In this document: in pieces, positions 44,981-53,332 of the stretch
How the letters are laid out: every line of letters starts with the position of its first letter
Numbering within the stretch: the first letter of the stretch is position 1
Source of the DNA: Hyphomicrobium_A sp963817485
GTDB lineage: Bacteria; Pseudomonadota; Alphaproteobacteria; Rhizobiales; Hyphomicrobiaceae
DNA length: 64,000 nt
Reading direction: 5' to 3'
Assembly (NCBI GenBank): GCA_963817485.1
Contig: CAWFOR010000016.1
Location: 1 to 64,000 of the forward strand
Program-made: the position numbers and the translations under genes
Notes under the pieces: model-generated
What the model was told of the DNA's origin: nothing
Databases searched by the model: none
What the model saw: only the letters and a program-made list of their open reading frames with translations

Positions 44981-45011
44981 CACCCCCGATCGCGTTCTGC
45001 GATCGGAGGTG
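44981..45011 (-). other. Strong hairpin between the siderophore receptor and the PKHD hydroxylase
   Basis: Stem CACCTCCGATCGC / GCGATCGGGGGTG (minus strand) with loop AGAAC, ending about 13 bases upstream of the hydroxylase start. There is no T run after it. It may partly terminate or stabilise the receptor mRNA, or shield the downstream ribosome site. Confidence 0.5.
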
Positions 45012-45062
45012 AGTTAGCTACCGCAGCCGGATCGGCACTTCCAGCTGATGGTAGCGTAAACG

Positions 45063-45089
45063 GCCCGTCCCGGATCCACCGGAACGGGC
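45063..45089 (-). terminator. Likely terminator or processing hairpin after the siderophore receptor
   Basis: Minus-strand stem GCCCGTTCCGG / CCGGGACGGGC with loop TGGAT, eight bases past the receptor stop; only a TTT follows (CCGTTTACG). Confidence 0.45.
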
Positions 45090-45096
45090 GACCGCC

Positions 45097-47541
45097 TCAG
45101 TATTTGAACTTCACGGTCGCGTAACCCGCGCGGCCGGGAGCCACGAAGGCAAACGAGGTGGGATTCGCCTGATATAACGCGTCGTAATAGAGCTCGTTGG
45201 TGAGATTGAGCCCCGACAGCTCGATCTCGATATTTTTCGTCAGATCGTACTCGGCGAACGCGTCGAAGCGCCACCAGTCGACGGTATGGAGGTTCCCGGC
45301 GTTGGCTGCCAAGTGGCCCCCGTAGATTTCACCCCCGTAGGTCGCCGTCCCTCCCACCGCCAGATCGTCGGTCAGCTGGTACTTCGACAGCAGCGAGAAC
45401 TGGGTCAGCGGGATATTGGCCAATCTCCGGCCGATGTCCTGCGCATTGCTGGATGCGAGCACCTCGGTGTCGAGCAGCGTCAAGCCGCCGAATACGCTCC
45501 ATGCCTTAGTGATGTTTCCCGCAGCGCTCAGCTCGATTCCGCGCACTCGATACTTGCCTTTGAAAGCATTGGTCGGGTCCGTCGCTGTTACAGCGTCGTT
45601 CGTTCTCGCGTGATCGACGTCGGTCTGGAAGATCGCCGCGGTCGCCAAGAGCCGCTTGTTGAAAAGCTCCCACTTGTTGCCGACCTCGACGCTGCGCGCT
45701 TCCTGTGGAGGCACGTTAACGAGTGTTGAGCTGAGACCGTTGTATTGCGCGCCGGTGGCATCGAGCTCGCTTCCGACCGGAGCTTCGGCGGTCGCGTAGG
45801 CCGCGTAGATGCTGGTGATCGGGATGGGTTTGTAAACGATACCGGTGTGCCAGCTCAGGAGATCGTCCTGAACCTTGGCGGTGTTGGTGGCGATGTTCGT
45901 TAGCGCGGCAGCGGTGGTCGTCGCCGTGCCCGGGCCGCCGACCTGGTCACGCGAGAAGTCATCGACGCGAACGCCGGCGTTCACGATCCACTCCTTTGAT
46001 AGATGGACCGTGTCTTCTACGTAGCCGGCAATCGTGTCGATCGTTGCGTCGTAGACCTTGCCCTCCAGCACAATTTGGTCGGTCATGCCGTAGGGATTTG
46101 GAGGGAATGGCCGAAAGGTCCCACGGATTGCAAGGGTCGCTCCGTTGCCCGGAGTGAGGAGGTAGCCGCTGCGGTGAATTTCCTCGCGGCTGAGCTCCAG
46201 GCCCGCGACCACGTCATGATGGAATGCTCCGGTCGTGAACTTGAGGTTCAGCTCGGTCTGGTTGGCGTACAGCTCCGCGGGTTGATCCCGATTGGGATGG
46301 TGGACATCGAGGGGGTAGCCCTCCATCGACGTGGCAACGTAGTTGACGCGACTTTTCCCGATGCGTGTCTTGTTGGTCAGTGTCGCGCCGTCAGTCAGCT
46401 TGGCGACGACCGTCGCTGTGCCGATGTCGGCCTGCTCCTTGTAGAAGTCGAGGTTCGCCATGCCGACCCACATATCCCGCGGGGCGCCGAGCTCGGTCAC
46501 CGGCAAATGATTGTCGCCAGGGAGTCCAACGCCGCCCGGATTGACGCCGATCGGGACGCCCCAGTCGGGAATCGCGTCGTTGCGATAGTGGTAATAGTCG
46601 AGCGTGACCTTCACGTCGTCGGTCACTCTTGCCGTTGCCGACAGCAGGCCGCCCCAACGCTCACTGTCGGTGATGTCGCGCCCGGCAACGTCGTGCTGGT
46701 CGTACATGAGGTTGGCGCGCACCGCGAAGTCCGACGTGACCTTCTCGTTCGCATCGAGCGTCGAGCGGAAGGTCTTATCCGTGCCGACGGTCGTTGTCAC
46801 AATGACGAAGTCGTCGGTGAGACTGGGCTCCTTGGTGATGAGGTTGACCGCGCCGCCGATCGTGCTGCGACCCGCAATGCCGCCGCTCGGACCCTTGTAG
46901 ATTTCCACCTGCTCGACGGAAAACACGTCCGGAATGACGCTGCCGGGATTGCGGATGCCGTCGACGAAGATGTCGTTGTCGGCTTTGAAGCCTCGAATGG
47001 CGAAAGCTCCGAAAGCGTTGCCACCCTCGGCCGATCCGATCGTCAGGCCGGGCGTGCTCCGGGCCAGGTCGCGCAGGTCGCGGGCTTGTTTCTCCTCGAT
47101 GACTTCCTTCGGGATCGCCGTGACCGTTCTGGGAGTATTCACCAAGGGTTCGGTGAGCTTGCCAGAGGCGGACCGCTCCACCTCATAGGGGGCGTTCGGG
47201 TTAGCGTAAGGATCGGCCGCCTTCTGGTCGGGTGTCTTGACCGGTGTCACCGGCGCGGGGGCGGGCTTGGCAGCCTGCGTCCCTGAGGATTTCTTTGCGG
47301 GCGCCGCGACCGACTTCTTCTTGGCGGCCTGCGCCTCGACGTTGAGCGGGGGGAGCGTGGTCGCGGTCCCCGCGTTCTGCGCGAGCGCTATGCTCGCAGG
47401 GCTCGAGGCGGCGACACAGGCCGCCGTGAAGAGCCCGAGCTTCGAAACGTCTTTGCGATTTGTGGTGGAGTTGGTTGTGCCGGACTCGGACTGAACGTGA
47501 AAACTCCCGCGCAACGTGCGCGGTACGCGAACTGAACTCAT
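45097..47541 (-). CDS. TonB-dependent siderophore receptor (catecholate type, Fiu-like)
   Basis: 814 residues. A signal region with a long Ala/Pro/Lys-rich leader (AAKKKSVAAPAKKSSGTQAA) precedes the plug: LVNTPRTVTAIPKEVIEEKQ, LRDLARSTPGLTIGSAEGGN, FAIRGFKADNDIFVDGIRNP, VEIYKGPSGGIAGRSTIGGA. The 22-strand barrel follows and ends GRAGYATVKFKY with a terminal aromatic residue, as needed for outer-membrane insertion. It takes up a ferric siderophore using energy from TonB-ExbBD encoded downstream. The PKHD hydroxylase partner suggests a Fiu-like (catecholate) receptor. An iron box lies at 47592-47606. Confidence 0.93.
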   Translation of the reverse strand: MSSVRVPRTLRGSFHVQSESGTTNSTTNRKDVSKLGLFTAACVAASSPASIALAQNAGTATTLPPLNVEAQAAKKKSVAAPAKKSSGTQAAKPAPAPVTPVKTPDQKAADPYANPNAPYEVERSASGKLTEPLVNTPRTVTAIPKEVIEEKQARDLRDLARSTPGLTIGSAEGGNAFGAFAIRGFKADNDIFVDGIRNPGSVIPDVFSVEQVEIYKGPSGGIAGRSTIGGAVNLITKEPSLTDDFVIVTTTVGTDKTFRSTLDANEKVTSDFAVRANLMYDQHDVAGRDITDSERWGGLLSATARVTDDVKVTLDYYHYRNDAIPDWGVPIGVNPGGVGLPGDNHLPVTELGAPRDMWVGMANLDFYKEQADIGTATVVAKLTDGATLTNKTRIGKSRVNYVATSMEGYPLDVHHPNRDQPAELYANQTELNLKFTTGAFHHDVVAGLELSREEIHRSGYLLTPGNGATLAIRGTFRPFPPNPYGMTDQIVLEGKVYDATIDTIAGYVEDTVHLSKEWIVNAGVRVDDFSRDQVGGPGTATTTAAALTNIATNTAKVQDDLLSWHTGIVYKPIPITSIYAAYATAEAPVGSELDATGAQYNGLSSTLVNVPPQEARSVEVGNKWELFNKRLLATAAIFQTDVDHARTNDAVTATDPTNAFKGKYRVRGIELSAAGNITKAWSVFGGLTLLDTEVLASSNAQDIGRRLANIPLTQFSLLSKYQLTDDLAVGGTATYGGEIYGGHLAANAGNLHTVDWWRFDAFAEYDLTKNIEIELSGLNLTNELYYDALYQANPTSFAFVAPGRAGYATVKFKY

Positions 47542-47591
47542 GACTGCCCCCAGACGCCAAACAATACTTAATTAGTCAGAATTCACATTAT

Positions 47592-47606
47592 TGACTAGAG
47601 GAGTCA
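47592..47606. promoter_or_regulatory. Candidate IRO box (RirA-type iron operator) upstream of the siderophore receptor
   Basis: TGACTAGAGGAGTCA is an exact TGA-N9-TCA, the consensus of rhizobial iron-responsive (RirA) operators. It is 51-65 bases upstream of the receptor start. A second dyad TAGTCA-N13-TGACTA (47573-47597) overlaps it. Regulation by RirA is inferred; rirA is not in this window. Confidence 0.6.
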
Positions 47607-47795
47607 AGTTATAGGCTGGCACATTAGAACGGCTTCAGGAAGAGGCGCCGGGGTGCCCCAACCCACCGTCGCATCTCGATTTTCCGATGCTTGTGCGCCT
47701 TGCGAGAGGTATGGCGTACGTGCCACAGGCGCGGCCCCCTGAACGTGCGGGCAATCGGCTCGCCCACAGCGCTGCGGTATGCATAGATTGGGCTG

Positions 47796-48182
47796 ATGCG
47801 CACCTCGTCGAAAAATCTGACTGCCGCGGGTCTCTCCGTCCTCTTTGCGATGGCAGCGCCTTTCGCCGCGCTGGCGCACGCGAAGCTGACATCGAGCACG
47901 CCCAAGGACGGCGGCACGGTTGCCGCCAGCCTCTCCGAGATCGAACTCGATTTTTCCGCGCCGCTGCGGGTGACCGCGCTGCATGTGCGCGATGCGGCCG
48001 AGCATGACGTCGCGCTCAAGGGCGAGCTGCCGAAGGCGTTCGCCGCGGTCCTCAAGCTCGGCATCGGCGCGCTTGCGCCGGGCGCCTACCACCTGTCGTG
48101 GACGGCGGTTGGCGAGGATGGCCACGTCATGAAGGGGGCCATTGCGTTCACGGTTGTAACGGGCCAACCGCCGGCCAAGTGA
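47796..48182 (+). CDS. copC: CopC-domain periplasmic copper-binding protein
   Basis: 128 residues. Signal peptide ending ALA, so the mature protein starts with His (HAKLTSSTPKDGGTVAASLS), a Cu(II) ligand; the C-terminal motif SWTAVGEDGHVMKGAIAFTV supplies Asp and His ligands. The middle (IELDFSAPLRVTALHVRDAA) is the Ig-like fold. It is translationally coupled to copD (one-base overlap) and delivers copper to or from CopD. The product of a CopC-CopD pair usually takes up copper. Confidence 0.9.
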   Translation: MRTSSKNLTAAGLSVLFAMAAPFAALAHAKLTSSTPKDGGTVAASLSEIELDFSAPLRVTALHVRDAAEHDVALKGELPKAFAAVLKLGIGALAPGAYHLSWTAVGEDGHVMKGAIAFTVVTGQPPAK

Positions 48183-49030
48183 TGGATCCCGATCGTCTTG
48201 CGATCATCCTCCGCGCGCTCGTTTATGTCGGAAGCATCGCCGGCGCGGGCGGTGTGATCTTTGCTTTGAGCTTCCCGGATGCGGCTCTCGCCATCGAACG
48301 CCCGCTCAAGCGGCAAATCCTAATCGGGTGCTGGCTGATCCTGATGGTCGAGCCGCTGCGCTACGTCACGTTTCAGCTCGCGGCGACGGAGGGCGATTGG
48401 TCGGCGGCCTTTGCGCCAGACGTCCGCTGGATGGCGTTCGCGACCGGCTTCGGCAAAGCGGCAGCCGTGCGCATGATCGCAGCTGCAGCGCTGCTGGCGG
48501 CCAACCTGCTGCGGCGTGGCGTTGCCCTCGCTGCCGCGGCTACATTGATCGCATCGTTCGCGCTCGAGGGGCACACGCTCAATGTGGCCAATGAGCCGGT
48601 GTTGGTGGCGCTCTTGATCGTTCACCTGGCGGCGATCTGTTGGTGGATCGGCGCGCTCTATCCGTTGCTCGTCGTGCTCGGACGCGCGCCACCCGAGCTT
48701 GCGGCGGCCACCATCGCGGCGTTCGGTCGCCGCGCCGCGTGGATCGTGCTGGCGCTCGTCGTTGCGGGCGCCTTGCTTCTGCTCGCGCTCACGGGCGCCG
48801 AGTTCGACCCCGCCAGCGACTACCAGCAGCGGTTCGGGTGCAAGCTGTTGCTCGTCGCGGTCCTGCTCGCGCTCGCTGCATGGAACAAGCTGCGTCTGAC
48901 CCCGCTGCTCGAAACCAACTACGCGGTTGGATCGCGCAAGCTACGCCAGTCGATCAAGGGCGAGATGACCGCCGCGCTTTTGATCTTGGGGGCGACGGCG
49001 TGGATCATCACTGCGAGTCCGCATCCCTGA
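48182..49030 (+). CDS. copD: CopD-domain copper-import membrane protein
   Basis: 282 residues, starting in the copC stop (TGATG). Eight or so TM helices; conserved features include RALVYVGSIAGAGGVIFALS, EGHTLNVANEPVLVALLIVH (His pair in the membrane), HLAAICWWIGALYPLLVVLG and FGCKLLLVAVLLALAAWNKL. These match the CopD domain that takes copper across the inner membrane with CopC. It could help supply copper enzymes such as NosZ, but nothing here links them directly. Confidence 0.88.
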   Translation: MDPDRLAIILRALVYVGSIAGAGGVIFALSFPDAALAIERPLKRQILIGCWLILMVEPLRYVTFQLAATEGDWSAAFAPDVRWMAFATGFGKAAAVRMIAAAALLAANLLRRGVALAAAATLIASFALEGHTLNVANEPVLVALLIVHLAAICWWIGALYPLLVVLGRAPPELAAATIAAFGRRAAWIVLALVVAGALLLLALTGAEFDPASDYQQRFGCKLLLVAVLLALAAWNKLRLTPLLETNYAVGSRKLRQSIKGEMTAALLILGATAWIITASPHP

Positions 49031-49081
49031 AGCGCAGTCACCGAGGAAAAGGCCCGGCTACGGGCGTCTCGGCCGCAACTG

Positions 49082-50110
49082 TCAACGGCGCACTTGCAGG
49101 CCGCTGTCGCCGCACTCGTGCTGGATGACGAGAACCTCTTTGGGCTCCTGGTAGGTCGAGAGGCCTGCATCGACCGCCTGACGCACCATCTGGCGGTTGC
49201 GGCAGATCTGCGACTGCAGCACCTCGGGCGAATATTCGATCTTGAGCGGCACCGCGCCGACGAAGAGGTTCTCGGTGATCTCGAGCTTGGAGATGAGGGA
49301 AACCCCTTTCTTGCCGGCAACCAGGATGCCGGGCCCCTTGTTGTTGAGAAACTTCGAGTTATGGACGCGGACGTTCGAGATCCGCTGCTGGACGTTGTCC
49401 GGCTCGAAATCGATCCCGGCGCCGGGGCGCGTACCTTGCGTGTTGCTGAAGACCGAGCTTACGACCTCGAGCTGATCGACCTCGATGACCGACAGCCCCT
49501 GCCGGCGGTTGTGATCGGAGACGACCGAACAGAAGGTTACGTTCTGTGCGGTGGCGACATAGAAGCCATCGCCCCACATTTCTTTCGACGTCACCCCGCT
49601 GACGGTGACGTTCTTTGCGCCCTCGCCGATCATGAGGCCCATGCCCCATTCACCCGCCTTGTCGGTGTGCTGCGCGCGGTCACCCTCGAGCGTCCCGCCG
49701 GAGACGGTGACATTCGCCACGTTGGCGATCGTGAGCAGGGAATAGTTCAGCGCGCCGTTGGGAATCGCTTTGATGACGGCGCCGGGCGAGAGCTTCAGCG
49801 TCGTGTCCTTACGGATCTTCAGGCGACGCTCGTTGCTGACCGCATCGACCATGTAGGTGCCGTCCGGCACGAGGACGGTGCCGCCCGTTCCACCCACCTT
49901 GTCGAATGCAGCCTGCAGCGCGGCGGTGTCGTCGGTGCGGCCGTCGCCCTTCGCCCCCGTCCGCCGCACATCAACGACGAGGGGTGAGGCTGGTGGCTTT
50001 GCGCAACCGGGAGCCGCGAACGCATGGTCCCACCGCGCAAGCCCCGCAAACAGCAGCGCCCCTGTCAGCAGGCCGCCCATCGCGCGCGCCGCACTCGTCC
50101 AGATTGTCAT
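49082..50110 (-). CDS. Secreted right-handed beta-helix protein (pectate-lyase/GH28-like)
   Basis: 342 residues. Signal peptide ending DHAFAA. The N-terminal motif VVDVRRTGAKGDGRTDDTAA then LQAAFDKVGGTGGTVLVPDG TYM is typical of Pectate_lyase_3 domains at the start of polysaccharide lyases and hydrolases. Parallel beta-helix coils follow (LLTIANVANVTVSGGTLEGD, MWGDGFYVATAQNVTFCSVV, ISNVRVHNSKFLNNKGPGIL). I see no clear GH28 catalytic triad, so the substrate and activity are unknown; it may be a polysaccharide-binding or degrading enzyme. It ends just before the cop operon on the other strand. Confidence 0.75.
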   Translation of the reverse strand: MTIWTSAARAMGGLLTGALLFAGLARWDHAFAAPGCAKPPASPLVVDVRRTGAKGDGRTDDTAALQAAFDKVGGTGGTVLVPDGTYMVDAVSNERRLKIRKDTTLKLSPGAVIKAIPNGALNYSLLTIANVANVTVSGGTLEGDRAQHTDKAGEWGMGLMIGEGAKNVTVSGVTSKEMWGDGFYVATAQNVTFCSVVSDHNRRQGLSVIEVDQLEVVSSVFSNTQGTRPGAGIDFEPDNVQQRISNVRVHNSKFLNNKGPGILVAGKKGVSLISKLEITENLFVGAVPLKIEYSPEVLQSQICRNRQMVRQAVDAGLSTYQEPKEVLVIQHECGDSGLQVRR

Positions 50111-50311
50111 CGCGTCCTCTCGCTCCCGCTAGCGCCGGCGAGGATGCCCGCGCATCGGGGCAGCAAAAAGCCCGGCCGTCCAAACGGCCTCATGGCCGGG
50201 GCGCGCACGGTTAATAAGCTCAGCAATTCTTCTTGGTTCGCGGGCTCTGGCGAGCCGCTTAGAAACGGCCCGTCACGCGTCAAGATCTCAGCACTGCGTT
50301 TGGGGGGAACT

Positions 50312-50560
50312 ATGAATTCGTTGTTCAAAGCCGTAATTCTTGCGTCCGCACTGGCGTTTGCCGGCGGGCAAGCCGCGTCAGCCTTCGACTTGGAGCACCA
50401 TGTAAAGCACAAGCATGCGAAGCACGCGCACGCCAAGAAGCCCGTGGAGCATGCCCACGCCAAGAAACCGGTCAAGTACGCGCATGCCAAGCACAAACAC
50501 ACAAAGCACAAGCACGCTCACGCGGCGCACCTCAAGAAGCACGCGAAGAAGCCCTCCTGA
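50312..50560 (+). CDS. Secreted His/Lys/Ala-repeat protein
   Basis: 82 residues from ATG 50312 (GGGGGGAACT upstream). A clear signal peptide MNSLFKAVILASALAFAGGQ (cleavage near ASA) precedes a mature part dominated by His, Lys and Ala in short repeats: HAKKPVEHAHAKKPVKYAHA and KHKHTKHKHAHAAHLKKHAK. More than a quarter of the mature residues are His, so metal binding (Ni, Zn, Cu) or strong polyanion binding is plausible. No cysteines. It lies 68 bases upstream of the sulfate-binding protein gene. No family recognised. Confidence 0.7.
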   Translation: MNSLFKAVILASALAFAGGQAASAFDLEHHVKHKHAKHAHAKKPVEHAHAKKPVKYAHAKHKHTKHKHAHAAHLKKHAKKPS

Positions 50561-50628
50561 CCGCATCGCCTTGGCCGCACCGTGTTCGCGGCCGGGTCAC
50601 TGCCCACGAACCTGGGAAGGTATCTCTC

Positions 50629-51666
50629 ATGTCTCTCATGTTGATTGATCGCATCTCGTCGCGGACGGGCCTGAAGCTCGCGTCTTTGGGCATACTCGCG
50701 CTCGCCCTCGCGAGCTCGCCCGCGCGCGCGGCCGATCCCACTATCATCAACGCCTCCTATGACGTCTCGCGCGAGCTCTACAAGGACGTCAACGACGCCT
50801 TCATCGCCGACTGGAAGAAGAAGACGGGCGAGACGCCCACGATCAACCAGTCGCACGCCGGCTCGACCAAACAGGCGCAGGCGGTGGCGAACGGTCTCGA
50901 GGCCGACGTCGTCACCTTCAACCAGTCGACCGACGTCGACTTCCTGGTCAAGACCGGCGGTCTCGTCGCCGCCAACTGGCGCGAGAAGTTTCCCAACGGC
51001 GCCTCGCCCTACACCACGACCTCGATCTTCCTCGTGCGCAAGGGCAACCCGAAGGGCATCAAGGACTGGGACGATCTCGCCAAGCCCGGCGTCAAGGTGA
51101 TCGTGCCCAATCCGAAGACCTCGGGCAACGGCCGCTACACCTACCTCGCCGCCTGGGGCTATGCCCTGAAGAAGACGGGTAGCGAGGACGGCGCGCGCGA
51201 GTTCGTGAAGAAGCTCTTTGCCAACGTGCCGGTGCTCGACGGCGGCGGTCGCGGCGCCACCACGACCTTCACGCAGCGCGACACGGGCGACGTGCTCGTC
51301 ACCTTCGAGAATGAGGCCGCCGGCATCGGTGCGGAGTTTGGAGCCGACAAGTTCGAGGTCGTGTACCCCAAGCTCAGCATCGAGGCCGAGCCTCCCATCG
51401 CCGTGGTCGACAAGTACGTCGACAAGCACGGCACCCGCAAGCTCGCCGAGGCCTATCTCAATTTCCTCTACACGCCGGAAGGCCAGGCCATCATTGCCAA
51501 GCACAGCTTGCGCCCGCGCGATGCGGCCGTGAGGAAGGCGAACGCGGCGAAGTTCCCGCCGATCGAGACCTTCACGGTCGAGGCGCTGCTGGGTGGCTGG
51601 GACAAGGTGCAAAAGCAGCACTTTGCCGACGGCGGCATCTACGACCAGATCGCAGTCGGGCAATAG
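50629..51666 (+). CDS. Sulfate/thiosulfate ABC transporter substrate-binding protein
   Basis: 345 residues from ATG 50629 (GGAAGG 8 bases upstream); ATG 50638 is possible. Signal peptide ending ARAAD. The Sbp/CysP signatures are present: INASYDVSRELYKDVNDAFI near the start, NQSHAGSTKQAQAVANGLEA, then NPKTSGNGRYTYLAAWGYAL. It binds sulfate or thiosulfate in the periplasm. The rest of the transporter (CysT, CysW, CysA) is not in the window downstream, as the next gene is on the other strand. Confidence 0.92.
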   Translation: MSLMLIDRISSRTGLKLASLGILALALASSPARAADPTIINASYDVSRELYKDVNDAFIADWKKKTGETPTINQSHAGSTKQAQAVANGLEADVVTFNQSTDVDFLVKTGGLVAANWREKFPNGASPYTTTSIFLVRKGNPKGIKDWDDLAKPGVKVIVPNPKTSGNGRYTYLAAWGYALKKTGSEDGAREFVKKLFANVPVLDGGGRGATTTFTQRDTGDVLVTFENEAAGIGAEFGADKFEVVYPKLSIEAEPPIAVVDKYVDKHGTRKLAEAYLNFLYTPEGQAIIAKHSLRPRDAAVRKANAAKFPPIETFTVEALLGGWDKVQKQHFADGGIYDQIAVGQ

Positions 51667-51791
51667 GCTCGCGGCGTTCGAGTCGGCGGTCGGCGGCGCG
51701 AAACCCGCGCGCCTCGTCCGACGTGCTCGCGAGCATGCAGACCTAGCCAGATCCGCGGCGCCTGCAGCACTTTCTCAACAATTGGAGGCGC

Positions 51792-52874
51792 TCACCGATA
51801 GAGGAGCACCGCTGTCCAGCGTCCGCTGGCAAGAGAGAAGATCGGCACGGCGACGTAGGTGTAGTAATTGACCGACAGCAACAGCGGCGGAAGTAGCCCT
51901 GTCTGCGGGGCCAGTGTCTTCATGAACACGTCGGGCAGCATCGCACGCAAGTCGAGCAGCGCGAGCCCGGCGAAGCCGCGCGAGCGCCCGCCGAGGTAGG
52001 CGCACACCGCCGCGGCGGCGAGAAGCCAACGGCCCACGCGTGGCGAGCCGCCCCTTTGCACCAGGAAAGAGAGGCCGTCTCCTACCGACATGATCTGATC
52101 GGCAGAGAAGAGGCTGCTGCGCACCGAATCCCCGACTGTGAAAAAGTCGAGCACGCCGGTGATGGTCACGAAACTCGCGCCGAGCACGATACCGGCGATC
52201 GGCCAGACGGCCGCCCGGCGCCTCACGATGAGCGCGATCCACACAATTGCGAGCGGAAGCGTGAACACGACGAGCGTGAACCACGTCGCGAGTGAATAGA
52301 TGAGCCCCGCCACCAGCGAGAGCGTAAACGAGGCGAGCTTGCGTCGCGCAGGGGGCATATCCACGTCGCCGAGCAGCGACGGCAGCACAAGCATCGGCGC
52401 TAGCTGGTAGCCGAAGAGAAACGCTGCGCCGGCGTAGTCGAGGCCGAAGTAGAACCAGTTGAAGGCGTTGAAGCCTTGGGTCGCCAGCGCTGCCGCGGCC
52501 AGTGCCAGTGGAGCCGAAATGCGGTAGTGCAGGATCAAGATCGCGCCGAGGCCCGCCACCAGCACGAACGCGCGCAGGACGTAGAATGTGAGCGCCGCGA
52601 GGTTGGCTGGAAGCGTGGCGAAGATGAGCGTGTCCAGCTTGGGGTCGATCCCATTCACGGTCGCGTCGATGCCCGACAGCATCGCCGGAAACCGGTGGTA
52701 GAACCCATGCAGAGCGAATTCCCCGCCGGCCGCGATGCGTTCGAGCAGGTTAGCCGCGTAGTCATCCCCGCTCACGACGATGCCCTTTAGGAGTAAGGGG
52801 GCGTTGAGCACCAGTGCCAGGATCGCGCACGTGCAGAGGAACAGGAGAACCTTGTTAGCCGGCGTCGCGGTCAT
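51792..52874 (-). CDS. Polytopic membrane protein of unknown function
   Basis: 360 residues with about ten TM helices. N-terminal KVLLFLCTCAILALVLNAPL then a periplasmic loop with SGDDYAANLLERIAAGGEFA and FYHRFPAMLSGIDATVNGID. The layout (TM, an acidic periplasmic loop with DD, then many helices) resembles glycosyltransferase-C or polysaccharide-polymerase-like membrane proteins, which are usually longer (500 or more residues), so this may be a short version. The stop at 51792 is not preceded by any obvious family end. Function unknown. Confidence 0.5.
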   Translation of the reverse strand: MTATPANKVLLFLCTCAILALVLNAPLLLKGIVVSGDDYAANLLERIAAGGEFALHGFYHRFPAMLSGIDATVNGIDPKLDTLIFATLPANLAALTFYVLRAFVLVAGLGAILILHYRISAPLALAAAALATQGFNAFNWFYFGLDYAGAAFLFGYQLAPMLVLPSLLGDVDMPPARRKLASFTLSLVAGLIYSLATWFTLVVFTLPLAIVWIALIVRRRAAVWPIAGIVLGASFVTITGVLDFFTVGDSVRSSLFSADQIMSVGDGLSFLVQRGGSPRVGRWLLAAAAVCAYLGGRSRGFAGLALLDLRAMLPDVFMKTLAPQTGLLPPLLLSVNYYTYVAVPIFSLASGRWTAVLLYR

Positions 52875-53061
52875 GAAATTCGTCTAGCTCGGCATGCAAT
52901 GGGCGTCCAAATCTCTCAATCGGGATTTGGCCAATTCGATAAGCGCCCGTGAGTACCATGAAATGCCCGCGCCGCCACCGACCTTGCTCGGCAGCAGGTA
53001 AACGCTAAGTCGCGGGCGCAGCGAGCGTTCTGAGGACTAGAGAGGACTTGTCACAAGGGAC

Positions 53062-53151
53062 TGGCGGAGGGGGTGGGATTCGAACCCACGGTGGGCTTGC
53101 ACCCACGCCGGTTTTCAAGACCGGTGCCTTAAACCACTCGGCCACCCCTCC
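53062..53151 (-). tRNA. tRNA-Ser (anticodon UGA)
   Basis: Minus-strand cloverleaf with acceptor GGAGGGG / CCCCTCC, discriminator G and encoded CCA (53064-53062). The anticodon loop reads CTTGAAA with TGA as anticodon, the T loop TTCGAAT is intact, and the long variable arm expected for tRNA-Ser is present. Confidence 0.95.
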
Positions 53152-53332
53152 CGCTCTTCGCTTCATCGCGGGTTGCCGCGAAGAAGCCCGGCACCGTATC
53201 TGCGGCCGCCAAAGCTCTCAAGCCTGCCGCTGGGTTGCCCTGAAGCGTGCCGCGCTTTTACCCAATCCTAAGCGGGCTTTGCCATCGTTGTGACGACTTG
53301 GCGCCAAGCTGCGCCTCTAAGCTGCGGCGCTA

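Noticed and set aside
50400..50560. Short direct repeats in the His-rich gene as a CRISPR-like array
   Set aside because: They are in-frame codon repeats encoding HAKKPV and KHKH units, not spaced repeats with unique spacers.
53048..53293. An 81-residue plus-strand frame across the tRNA gene
   Set aside because: It is the reverse complement of the tRNA-Ser gene plus flanking DNA.
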